Positions 9,260-17,227 of a stretch of 22,043 bases of DNA are shown in pieces. The stretch covers positions 156,154 through 178,196 of the forward strand of contig NW_003200744.1 of NCBI RefSeq assembly GCF_000006405.1, written 5' to 3'. The translations under genes were made by a program, and so were the position numbers. The stretch comes from Perkinsus marinus ATCC 50983. Lineage: Eukaryota > Perkinsozoa > Perkinsida > Perkinsidae. Each line of letters starts with the position of its first letter. Position 1 is the stretch's first letter. The notes under the pieces were generated by a model that saw only the letters and a program-made list of their open reading frames with translations, had not been told where the DNA came from and searched no databases.

Positions 9260-9631
9260 ATGTTAAGGTTAACCTTGCGAAATCATCAATCGGTCTATCG
9301 CAGTCTTCAAGTCAAGAATTCACTGAGCAAATCTCTAACTGTGGTGAAGGCCGAAGGTCTGCCCTTTCTCACTTGGTACGGTATATGGTACACTCTCGGT
9401 GTCACCCTCTGTCACACCTCCGTTTCCTGTCGACCCGAGCTCTACAATAAAGCTGTTAATATGATGAAAGCCGTCAATCTAGATCGCCTTGTAGACGTCG
9501 ATCGTATCGATCCAGCAATAGGCAAATGGACTCTTATATTTGTCATGAACAACATCTTAGAAATACCCAGGTTGCCCTTCGTATTGGCCTCGTACGCCTG
9601 GTGGAAGCGTGCGGTCGTCACACGGTTATGA
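9260..9631 (+). CDS. FAM210/DUF1279-like mitochondrial membrane protein (123 aa)
   Basis: A single-exon gene. The first 25-30 residues are Arg/Ser/Leu-rich with few acids (MLRLTLRNHQSVYRSLQVKN), as in a mitochondrial targeting peptide. The rest follows the DUF1279 (FAM210A/B) pattern: a YG motif at the start of the first hydrophobic helix (TWYGIWYTLGVTLCH), a linker ending in residues like GVDVE (KAVNLDRLVDVDRID), then a second helix with the I/P-R-L-P signature (EIPRLPFVLASYAWWKR). FAM210 proteins are inner mitochondrial membrane proteins linked to mitochondrial translation. An acceptor-like ttttcag ends 19 bases upstream of the ATG, consistent with a spliced leader. No introns, unlike most neighbours. 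Confidence 0.6.
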   Translation: MLRLTLRNHQSVYRSLQVKNSLSKSLTVVKAEGLPFLTWYGIWYTLGVTLCHTSVSCRPELYNKAVNMMKAVNLDRLVDVDRIDPAIGKWTLIFVMNNILEIPRLPFVLASYAWWKRAVVTRL

Positions 9632-9815
9632 AAGTTATTGTGAAACTGCACCACTAGGTTCATTTTTGACGCCCTTTTTGTAGCATTCTTTCGACGTTGG
9701 AGGAGTCGAACGTACAGTGTATCCATTATTTGCATTGCACGAAATATCACCTATAAGGTCTACTGTGCCCAACACAGTGATGGTGAAAACACATTTGACG
9801 TAGTGTTGGTATCAA

Positions 9816-9930
9816 TGGAGTTCCTCACTAGTGATATGAAAAACATATTTCACGACTATTGCAAGGCGCAAATATCGCGTTTTTCATGGAGTTTTACGCC
9901 ACTTCACGTATTAAAACGGGTGAAACAGCA
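9816..9930 (+). mobile_element. Family A MITE, copy 4
   Basis: It runs TGGAGTTCCTCACTAGTGAT to GGGTGAAACAGCA. Both ends have drifted from the consensus but the interior is well kept (catatttcacgactattgca). It is followed after ten bases by a family B copy in the intergenic spacer 9632-10283, which otherwise shows no gene. Confidence 0.75.
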
Positions 9931-9940
9931 ATACAGTAAG

Positions 9941-10075
9941 CAGTGTTGGAATATATGTTTGCTCTCCTCAGCTGAGCTCAGGAGTCAAATCACCACTTGG
10001 CATAGGAATGAACAAAAACTTGCAAGAAATTCCCCGAATTTTCATAGTGTCATCAACATGTGGTTGTCCTACGAC
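9941..10075 (-). mobile_element. Family B MITE copy
   Basis: Starts at the full terminus CAGTGTTGGAATATATG, continues with ctcagctgagctcaggagt and ends at catcaacatgtggttgtcc. Internal deletions make it shorter than the roughly 185-bp consensus. Confidence 0.7.
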
Positions 10076-10200
10076 GTGATGGGTCTCTGAACTCGACATA
10101 AGAAGAGGAGAGGGAGAGGGAGAGGCGGCAAGGGGAACCACAGTATAGCTAATGAGGTGCACGCATACACATGTGCGTGACTGCGAAGCTGTCTCCTTCA

Positions 10201-10243
10201 TACACTAACATGTAGTTTACCATGTGCATATTTTCCCACACTG
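10201..10243 (-). mobile_element. Family B MITE terminal fragment
   Basis: Only the last 40 bases of family B remain: aacatgtagtttaccatgtg then catattttcccacactg, the full right terminus. It lies 41 bp upstream of the next plus-strand ATG. Confidence 0.6.
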
Positions 10244-10283
10244 CAAGGAAATGATGGTCACCTTGTAGTAGTATTTTTGGAAA

Positions 10284-12177
10284 ATGGTGGTCACTTCGGG
10301 TAAACCTGCAGTACCCGCTTTGGAGCTCACTCCTGTTAAAGAGGCATCGATTTTCGCGGAAATATGTCGGCGCGAGGCCAGGTTCACGAAGACCAGTACG
10401 GGCTTCACAGTAAGTCACTTTATTAATTGTGATTGACTTTGTAATTTCAGGTCAATCCGGTGTCGAGAACTGCTCGAAGTTACGGTTTTCAGAAACTTGC
10501 AATTTCTACGGAGAAACCATTGGTGAGATGGCAGTCCTGATTGCCTCGGTAGTTTCGTCTAGGTTACTCTACCGTTTACCGCAAGGGAGTTCACTGGAAA
10601 GCGACGGGAATGCTATGAGGTTACACAGGTAGGGACAGTTGTAGTGGAATATGTCGGGGCTCTACGGGTAGTAGTAGTAGTAGTAGTAACTACTACTACC
10701 ACTACTACTATTACTACTAGTAATAGTAGTAGTAGTAGTACTAGTAAGCATTAGTATTATTGATGATCTCGAGTGCCATACTCAAATTCTTGTCAAGATA
10801 TTCAGTGATAGAAGAACTCCCCATATCGTGTGAATGCGTGAAACTCGCTTCATCTTACTTATTGCGTTTTAGGCGAGGAAACGTCAAGGCAAGTACATTC
10901 CCTCTGACTTGACAGACTTGCCCGTCACACAGGCTCAAGATGTGAGTAGTCTGATTAGCTTCGACCAACATTGATCTACTCCCAGGTTGGGTGGATACAG
11001 GGAGCGTATATGCGTTTGTTGGAGGAGCGGTGTGAGACGAAGCGATCAGTAGAAAGGCGGCCGCGGACGGCACCAACAGTGTCGTGGGAAAAAGAAGGAT
11101 ACATAGAAGTGGTGAAGTCACTTGATCATATACACATAAATATGCACATGGTAAACTGCATGTGTTGGTGGAAAATTTGGAAAAATTTCGGGAAGTTTTC
11201 ACTACGGGAATTTCAAACTCAGCTGAGGAAAGTGAATATATGTTGTGCTGAATGGATTTCGAACAGATTCCCAAAATATCAACCCCGGTGGAAGTCGGAG
11301 ATGCGCGAGGTATGGTGAAGGGAAGCCAAACTGCGAGGGCACCGAATGGCTGGTCGGGTGATAAGCGGGAGTGGCGTCCATCTACTGCGAGGGTTGATCG
11401 CAAAACGCCGGATGCGGGGATAGAACCTAAGCCTGTGGTTATACCAAGGGTGAAGGCTGCCGCGCGCTCCCGCTGTGCCAAGAAGGCCGTCCGCCCGAAG
11501 ACTGCTGTGAAGCCCGCGGTGTCGGAATCAAAGACAGATGATAATAACGAAGACGCTATAAGGTGGGGTTTCAACGTGGGAGTTATGACTTGGAGGAGTT
11601 GGCGGAATTGTGGTAGGCCAAAAAGTGCACATCCGGCTGGCAGTTGGGACAGTTGGACTCACTCTAGAAGGGTGTCTCGCACTAAGAGGCCGCCACCACT
11701 GCAACAAGCTGCTATACGAAGTGAGGCATGTGGGATTAGGATAGCAGTCTGGGGGGGGATATGCACATGGTCAGCTACATGTGTCGGTGACAATACGAAA
11801 ATTTCTGAGAAAATTTTGGGATATTCTCGTTTTTTTCTGTGCATTTGTACCCGAACTTGCATATGAGCTTGTATAAACTGTGAAAAGGCTCCTGACCTCA
11901 GCTGAGAAGAGCGGACGTAATTTCCAACGCTGTGTTGAACTTGAAATTGATCCCTTCGTACTGTGGCTCTCACTGGTTTTCATAGAGTGTGTATTTGTTA
12001 TTATCAGTAAGTTACGGTCGGAGTGGTATGGATTTTATTTTTCTTCTTTCTTTAGTGCTGGATCATCTGCCTTGTGTTGTAGGTACTCTGGCCAAGGGTG
12101 TAGCGAATGCCTTGATGAAGTCATGCGTAGACACTAGGTGGGGCCGCCCTAGGAAGAGTTGTGATGTCGTCCGGTGA
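10284..12177 (+). CDS. CFAP144/FAM183-like flagellar protein with basic C-terminal extension
   Basis: Exons 1-5 are firm: 10284-10409, 10451-10522, 10563-10628, 10873-10941 and 10986-11111, all joined in phase 0 by introns of 41, 40, 244 and 44 nt. They encode ICRREARFTKTSTGFTVNP, RKRQGKYIPSDLTD and QAQDVGWIQG. These follow the FAM183/CFAP144 order of R-K-E ... K-x-Y/S-T-x-F-x-V/I-N-P, then R-K-x-Y and Q-x-x-x-G-W; that family consists of axonemal microtubule inner proteins. Exons 6-8 (11267-11612, 11902-12006, 12056-12177) follow in frame and add a basic tail (AARSRCAKKAVRPKTA), a hydrophobic segment (VLWLSLVFIECVFVII) and an end CDVVR with TGA. Exon 7 would start inside a family B MITE. These last exons may instead form a second gene beginning at ATG 11252. 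The link after exon 5 uses a weak GTGAAG donor. Confidence 0.5.
10668..10748. repeat. Trinucleotide (TAG)n/(ACT)n perfect hairpin
   Basis: A run of gtagtagtag is followed directly by actactacc-type repeats and then by a second gtagtag run, so the strand can fold back on itself twice. It lies in the third intron of the CFAP144-like gene and explains why that intron is 244 nt rather than about 40. Confidence 0.85.
11130..11250 (+). mobile_element. Family B MITE in an intron
   Basis: Plus orientation: aaatatgcacatggtaaact, tgtgttggtggaaaatttgg, actcagctgagg and a tail agtgaatatatgttgtgctg. It fills the gap between exons 5 and 6 of the CFAP144-like gene. Confidence 0.65.
11745..11932 (+). mobile_element. 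Family B MITE near full length, overlapping an exon start
   Basis: About 188 bp from CAGTCTGGGGGG to aatttccaacgctg, with both termini, cagctacatgtgtcggtgac, ctgtgcatttgtacccg and gacctcagctgag. The CTCAG/CTGAG palindrome at 11897-11906 can serve as a 3' splice site; using it gives an in-frame exon (11902-12006) whose first 31 bases come from the element. Confidence 0.7.
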
Positions 12178-12180
12178 GTA

Positions 12181-12250
12181 GGGCAAGGCGTCTATCGCAG
12201 TGGCTAGTGGGAATAGTTTTGGTATGTGAGTTCGATTCTAACCAACTACG
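12181..12250 (+). other. tRNA-like (SINE-type) sequence, weak
   Basis: Contains tatcgcagtggctag (resembling a Pol III A box) and gagttcgattcta (resembling a B box) 34 nt apart. The stems do not pair well enough for a working tRNA. It lies directly after the proposed stop of the CFAP144-like gene. Probably a decayed tRNA-derived repeat. Confidence 0.3.
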
Positions 12251-12481
12251 GTATTTCCAGGTCAAATCTCGGTATTTTATTGGTAAAATTTTAGCCAAAA
12301 AATTAATTTTGTCGGGGAAAATTAATTTGAATTGGAATTGCTGTAGTATAGGTGGTTGTATACCAGTTGTGGTAGAAAGTATACTTGTAATGGTCAGATA
12401 TAGTGACAGATTTCTCATCAGTGAGGGCCACAGTCCGTTCGTTGTACGTTGAATGTGATTATGGTTATGCATATTTGAAGC

Positions 12482-12589
12482 CCCTCATGTGTTGTTGTCC
12501 ATACTAGAGACAGTTGTGTTGGAGTATTTACTTGTCCCTCATGTGTTGTTGTCTATACTCGAGACAGTTGTGTTGGAGTATTCAGTTGT
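12482..12589. repeat. Two tandem 54-bp units
   Basis: Units 12482-12535 and 12536-12589 both read ccctcatgtgttgttgtc, then agacagttgtgttggagtat, with few differences. The surrounding spacer 12178-13252 (about 1.1 kb) contains no gene I can support; besides this repeat it holds A/T-rich DNA and a family B copy. Confidence 0.85.
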
Positions 12590-12817
12590 AACTGAGGGTA
12601 TTGCTGTTGACTGTTCGAAGCAGTGTGGGGAACACCTACACACGGTTTGAATAACAGTCACGAATATAAACATTCCAGTTGAATATACGGAAACTAAAAT
12701 TACTTGCAAAATAAAATAAAAAAAACTACTTAAAAATTGAGATTACTTGTAACATTGCTTACGATAGTTGATGCCAAGTAGTAGCTTCTCGAATTCGCCC
12801 GAGAAAAAAGATCGCTA

Positions 12818-12957
12818 GCTGAAAGTTTTGGTGATATTTTGAAAATTCGGGGGGGATTTTGGGATGTTTTTGTTGGTTTCTGTACACTTCTACCCGAATT
12901 CATATGTATACTTTCATAATCAGTGAGGGAACTCCTAAGCTCAGCTGAGGAAAGCAA
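12818..12957 (+). mobile_element. Family B MITE copy
   Basis: Plus orientation: gatattttgaaaattcgg, ttggtttctgtacacttc, tacccgaattcatatgtata and ctaagctcagctgaggaaag. The left end is replaced by unrelated sequence. It lies about 300 bp upstream of the glycosyltransferase gene. Confidence 0.65.
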
Positions 12958-13232
12958 TCACATAGCACACTCGAGCACATCCTGAAACTCTTACCTGCTC
13001 GTGCTTAGTGAAGCAATGGGGTTCAAATCGTTTACTATGAATTCTCAAAGAGAGTCTACGAGTGATTATATCAACAATAAACAACTGCACTCGTGAAGTC
13101 GTGAGACTTCTACCAATGGCAATGGTAAAAAAGCCGTAAACTCATAGGTTCTCTATGAGGAGTTCCCCTCGCATGAATATAAGGTGGATGGTGACTGTAA
13201 GGCACTTAAGTGTCACCGCACTTATTTTGATA

Positions 13233-13252
13233 GTTCTATTCTGACCACCGTG
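13233..13252 (+). promoter_or_regulatory. Candidate trans-splice acceptor and 5' leader of the glycosyltransferase gene
   Basis: A pyrimidine-rich tract ending cttattttgatag gives an AG at 13232-13233, 19 bases before the ATG at 13253. The same 19-base spacing occurs before the FAM210-like gene. No upstream coding exon joins in frame, so a spliced leader is the likelier donor. Inference only. Confidence 0.3.
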
Positions 13253-16200
13253 ATGGTTGCAAAGCGTCGGTATCATCGCACTGCGGCCTCGGCGTTTCCG
13301 AGAGTGTTCATTGTCATTACGACCGGGGCAATACTGTGCTTGGTTTTCCTCATGGTGTGGTATAAGCAATTACAGGAGTACATGTAGGTGGCATACATGT
13401 TGTGCATGCGTGCAAGCCTGGTCAGGGATACTATAACGAGCTTCAAGACCGATGTTGACGGCATATCACGGCGACTGAACAAGCTCATTCGTATGGAGCA
13501 GGAGAGGCGAACTGATACCGAGATTGTTCGCTCCTATGTAACTCACCAGCAGCGCAACGATGAAAACACAGAAGCAGTTGAGGTGGCCGCGAAAGTCGTC
13601 CCTGAATCTACGGACGTCGGCAAGCCACGGAGAATGTGAGTTGTGAGTGATTCATCGCTGGTGTGGTTTGTATGATCGTTTCTGAGCAGTTACATGTTCA
13701 CTTATGGTGGCCCTCCTGCGTGGTCACCCCCGGTTCAAATGCCTCTGGGGTTTTGTCTTGGCATGGAAAGCGCCTTGCAACAGGAGATCAGGGTCGAGGT
13801 AAGAGTGGTTGAGTTACAATGTTGCTTCCCTCGGCTGAGTTCAGGGGTTTTCGAAATTATAGAGGTTTACATACGAATTGCTAATAACTAATTTACATAC
13901 ATTGAGGGGGTTGCAGAAATCAGCAAGAATTTTCCGAAATTTCCTCAGAATTTTTATATCCTCACCAACACATGTACCCACACAAGACGGATAATGTGAC
14001 GGTCAGCTAGTCTCATACCTTATCATGCATCGTTGTTATCCTGGTAACAGACCTATACTATCCACTGTACCCACAGGTACGGTACCTAGCCCTAGCAATT
14101 CACTATCATTAAGAAAGCAATTCCAGTATAGGTCTTCACATACGAATTAAGAGCAGAAATTAATAGAAACTTTTCACAATTTTAATATTTTCACCAATGC
14201 ATGTAGTTGACCATGTGCATATTTTCCAACATTGCTTACATCTGAGTGTTCCCCTTGGAAGGTGTTGGGACCACCCGTGGATGTCACCAAAAAGGAGTTC
14301 ACCGACCCTAAAGCCTTGAAGCCATTCGTGAGCTTAGCGGGAATAACATTTTTCCTTCCCCCATAGTGTTCTCTACTTAGGTGTTATTGAATCGGTTGAA
14401 GAGCATGCCTTCTGACGCACTGATGATATTCAACGACGCCTTAGATGTGTGGTTCACGCCTCATGCCAGCGAGGAAGCATTTGTGAAGGCGTAAGAATAG
14501 TCGATGCAATTGGTTTCCTCAACTGAGCTCGTAGGTTTCGTCACCATTTTATGAAAAATCACACGATTTTGGGTATAAGTGTACAAAAATCAACGATTAT
14601 TTCGCAAAATTTCCTCAAAATTTCCATATTCCTAGCCAACTCATGTAGTTGGCCGTGTGCATATATTCCCGCACTGATGTGAAGGATGATGATAACATCG
14701 AGGCAGGTTCGAGAGAGAACTGCAAATTCCAGAAGACACTATTTTGGTCTCGGCGGAGCGTAACTGTTGGCCTCCACCAGAGAGGATGCCCTACTGCCGA
14801 GACTACCCTGCCAGTGAGCATGGGACTACATATAAATACGCCAATACTGGTGGCTGGATGGGCCGAGTTAAGACAAGTATTTCCCTACTAGAAGGTAGAG
14901 GGGGATGGCGATCGTCGTCGTTGTTGTTGTTGAGGGATGTGTTCAGCGTGGACGGCTTGCATTATGGATGGCAAAGATGAGCAAGGCTGCGTGCAGTGGT
15001 TTTACAGAGATGCTAAGGAGAGTCGACAGTAGGGCTATAATGTACATCGTGAAACGCTTCGCTCCGCTGTAATCGGGACGAAGGCATTTCACCATTAAAT
15101 TCCAGGCCGCCTTTCTCACGTGTTTACTTACTTTGCCGACTGGTATAACAGGCGGAATTTTTCACTCAACGATTATTGAGATTGTGTGATTTCAGATATA
15201 GGGAAAACGTTGGAGCCTTTAGAATTGCCCTGGACGACACGCAAATGATATGGCAAACACTGTGGGGGACGAAGTTTGCTAATGTGAGGTGTTGGGAATA
15301 TTCGGATGATGAAATGTCATGCCCTAGGTGGAGCGTGCGTTCCTTGAAGTGGACAGGGCAGGGTTTGGGGAGGAGGATGCGGGGAAGCTGGTGAACCCAG
15401 AAACATCGACGACGCCGTTGGTGGTCCATTTTAATGGGCCCAAGGACACTTTGGTGCAGTGGATGAAAGTAGGCTATTAACATTCAGAGCTTGTATTATT
15501 CCTATGCTGACAATGTTAACTGCTGTGAGACTAAGTGCGGATGAGAAGAAGTTCCGTGTGTGACAGCTTCAGTAAGCTTAGCATAATCACAATATAGCAA
15601 TGTTGGAACTCCGTGTGTCGCATACACGGTACAAGTCGGTATGGAAGTTCTTATTAACAAATCCCAAGAAATGGTAGAACTTCTATTATTGCTATGCTGA
15701 CAATGTTAACTGCTGTGAGGCTAAGTGATGATGAGAAACAGTTCCCTGTGTGACAGCATTAGTATAATGCAGTATAATGCACAGTATAAGCCGGCATGAA
15801 AGTCCTGAAGAATAAAACCTAACGAGTGTTAGAAGTTCTAAGTTAGAACTAACACTGTTAGTTCTAACTTGTTGAACTTGTGTTAAATCTATGCTGACAG
15901 TTCTCACTTAGGAGTGTTTTATAGTTAACTGCTGCGAGCCTTACGTGCTGATGGGAGGAAATTTCCTGCGTAGAATTGTTAGTATTATAGCGTGAATTGA
16001 ATGTTTCTATTATCGAGAGCATTTTCTGGGTGGTAGAAAAGTGACGGCTCGGGTGACTCAGTAGTGGGGGGAAATATGCACATGGTCAACTACGTGTGTT
16101 GGTGACAATATGAAAATTATGAGAAAATTGTGGGCAACTGTTATTGATTTGTGTACACTCCTATCATTAGTGAGGGATATGTTCAAATGTGGTGTTGATG

Positions 16201-16911
16201 TAAATCTCGCTCGCCCGGAGGTTTGTGTGAAACCGTCAATTTATTGTTAGAAGTGGAGGAAGCATTACCAACTAGAGCCTGCGTTCCAAGAGGGGAAGGT
16301 CACCTTCTGGGGAGAGGTGAAGGATTTTTATAAGGACATATGTCCACATAATTTCATGCCGCGATTGCCGCCTAAGAAAGTGAGGGAAAAGTGTCGTGAC
16401 CGGGGATCGAACCTGGGTTCTTTAGCCGGTACATGGACGGCGATGGAGAGCTGATTTCAAGTGTTCGGAGGTATGCTTGGGCAAGGACTGGCGGTGTGCT
16501 GCGGACACGAGGACGAACCCTCCGAAGGCTCCTGAGATTTCAATTGATGGCACTGCGTTCGCACTAGGAGGCGTAAGGAAGGATCGCGGTGTTGGGATGT
16601 TGGCACTCCTCAGCGGAGCGCAGGAGTTTGTGGACGAATTGGAAGAGTCTATACGTGAAGTGTATAGAAACTAACAAGAATCTTACAGAATATTCATATT
16701 GTCATCCACACATATGGTTGTCCATGTGCATGTCCCCCCCACACTGATGTGATGATGGTCATGTCCCTCACAGGTCTTGGCCGAATGCGATCCATCGTCA
16801 GCAACGCCGTGTTGTAGCGCAACTGGATGGTGTGGTGGCAGTAGTGCTCACTGTGACTGTGTCGACTGTATAGACTATCGTAGAGTTGCACGCATGAGGG
16901 AATTGCTGTGA
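13253..16911 (+). CDS. Type II membrane glycosyltransferase, PLOD-type GT domain plus C-terminal hevein-like Cys module (529 aa)
   Basis: Twelve exons: 13253-13383, 13426-13635, 13690-13798, 14262-14327, 14381-14490, 14707-14894, 14947-15028, 15196-15283, 15328-15468, 16251-16379, 16462-16659 and 16774-16911. The frame is continuous. Residues about 14-33 form a signal anchor (VFIVITTGAILCLVFLMVWY), followed by a coiled stem (DGISRRLNKLIRMEQERRTD). The GT domain then follows the PLOD/GT25 order: LMIFNDALDVWF (the acidic D-x-x-D site, equivalent to LFTDAYDV), ILVSAERNCWPPP (FSAExxCWP), YKYANTGGWMGR (YxNSGGFxG), RIALDDTQMIWQTL (ITLDxxxxIFQ) and TPLVVHFNGPKDTL (xVVHxNGP). The end is cysteine-rich (ECDPSSATPCCSATGWCGG, then HCDCVDCIDYR), like a type 1 chitin-binding knot. 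Without the 782-nt intron after 15468 the protein would stop at 15480 (GY then TAA). It probably modifies secreted proteins in the Golgi. Confidence 0.75.
13816..13980 (-). mobile_element. Family B MITE in GT intron 3
   Basis: Begins acaatgttgcttccctcgg, 17 bases after the donor, and runs through ctgagttcaggggttttc, gtttacatacgaatt and caccaacacatgtaccc. Contains a local duplication of tttacatac. Bases 13981-14116 between this copy and the next show no feature. Confidence 0.65.
14117..14234 (-). mobile_element. Second family B MITE in GT intron 3
   Basis: Matches the right two thirds of family B: tcttcacatacgaatt, tttcacaattttaatatttt, aatgcatgtagttgaccatg and ttttccaacattg. It ends 27 bases before the acceptor of exon 4. 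Confidence 0.65.
14508..14676 (-). mobile_element. Family B MITE filling GT intron 5
   Basis: Starts 17 bases after the GTAAGA donor and runs through ggtttcctcaactgagctcg, tgggtataagtgtacaaaaa, aactcatgtagttggccgtg and catatattcccgcactg. It makes up about 170 of the 216 bases of the intron. Confidence 0.7.
15490..15980. repeat. Three diverged tandem units in GT intron 9
   Basis: Units start near 15490, 15679 and 15870. Each contains ctatgctgaca, then gttaactgctg(t/c)gag, then gatgagaa or gatgggag, then a tt(c)c-c/t-g-t/c-gtgtgacag-like string. The first two copies share tatgctgacaatgttaactg exactly. They account for much of the 782-nt intron. No coding frame runs through them. Confidence 0.75.
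15840..15870. repeat. Perfect 15-bp inverted repeat with 1-nt loop
   Basis: AAGTTAGAACTAACA, one C, then TGTTAGTTCTAACTT. The arms are perfectly complementary. It lies at the junction of the second and third tandem units. Confidence 0.9.
16059..16183 (+). mobile_element. Family B MITE in GT intron 9
   Basis: Starts cagtagtggggggaaatatg, then cacatggtcaactacgtgtg, gtgacaatatgaaaatta and gatttgtgtacactcc. The right end is eroded. It ends about 65 bases before the acceptor of exon 10. Confidence 0.65.
16380..16461 (-). other. tRNA-derived sequence that makes up GT intron 10
   Basis: The 82-nt intron carries, on the minus strand, a perfect Pol III B box GGTTCGATCCC (plus-strand 16403-16413), a near-complete T arm and an oligo-T tract (plus-strand aaaa at 16387-16390), as at the 3' end of a tRNA gene. 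The 5' half does not fold as a cloverleaf. It is best read as a tRNA-derived SINE or tRNA pseudogene in antisense orientation, bounded by GTGAGG and TTTCAAG splice sites. Confidence 0.55.
16674..16746 (-). mobile_element. Family B MITE fragment in GT intron 11
   Basis: Right part of family B: cagaatattcatattgtcat, cacacatatggttgtccatg and tgtcccccccacactg terminus. It supplies most of the 114-nt intron between exons 11 and 12. Confidence 0.65.
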
Positions 16912-17227
16912 TTTCATACACGAAGACGATGTTATGTTCAAGGCTGTTAATTGGTGTGGTTGGAGGGGGAATAGGACCAGGCATATAACAACACAAGGGA
17001 TAGGTATGAGGAAGAAAGCATACTACAAGAGTGTACACACATATGAGCATTATAGCCATAGCCTAGCTAAATGATAGCACTATAGCGTGAACAATAGGGA
17101 ACAGAGACACGATGATTGGGACAGACATCCAACAGGAATAGGGCGACTTTGTTGCATTGATACCGTAGACTGGAGGATCTCCCTTGCTGGTCGCGCACGT
17201 TGTATATTTGTATGCACATGGTCTTGC
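16912..17227. other. Intergenic spacer, nothing recognised
   Basis: About 316 bp between the glycosyltransferase stop and the next ATG. It has no long coding frame I trust and no repeat match except a short tatgcacatggtc string near 17212 that resembles the end of family B. Confidence 0.4.

Noticed and set aside
9442-9750. Minus-strand frame opposite the FAM210-like gene
   Set aside because: Has no family match, whereas the plus strand shows the DUF1279 motifs.
10855-11574. Minus-strand frame of 239 codons
   Set aside because: It crosses firm plus-strand exons with matched splice sites and a family B repeat; it is the longest frame in the window but only a shadow.
12178-13232. Hidden gene in the 1.1-kb spacer before the glycosyltransferase
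   Set aside because: Frames are short, stop-rich and without paired splice sites; the region is mostly A/T-rich DNA, a 54-bp tandem repeat and a family B copy.
16380-16461. Functional tRNA gene on the minus strand
   Set aside because: The T arm and oligo-T end are present, but no matching 5' acceptor strand or D arm can be found at the right distance.
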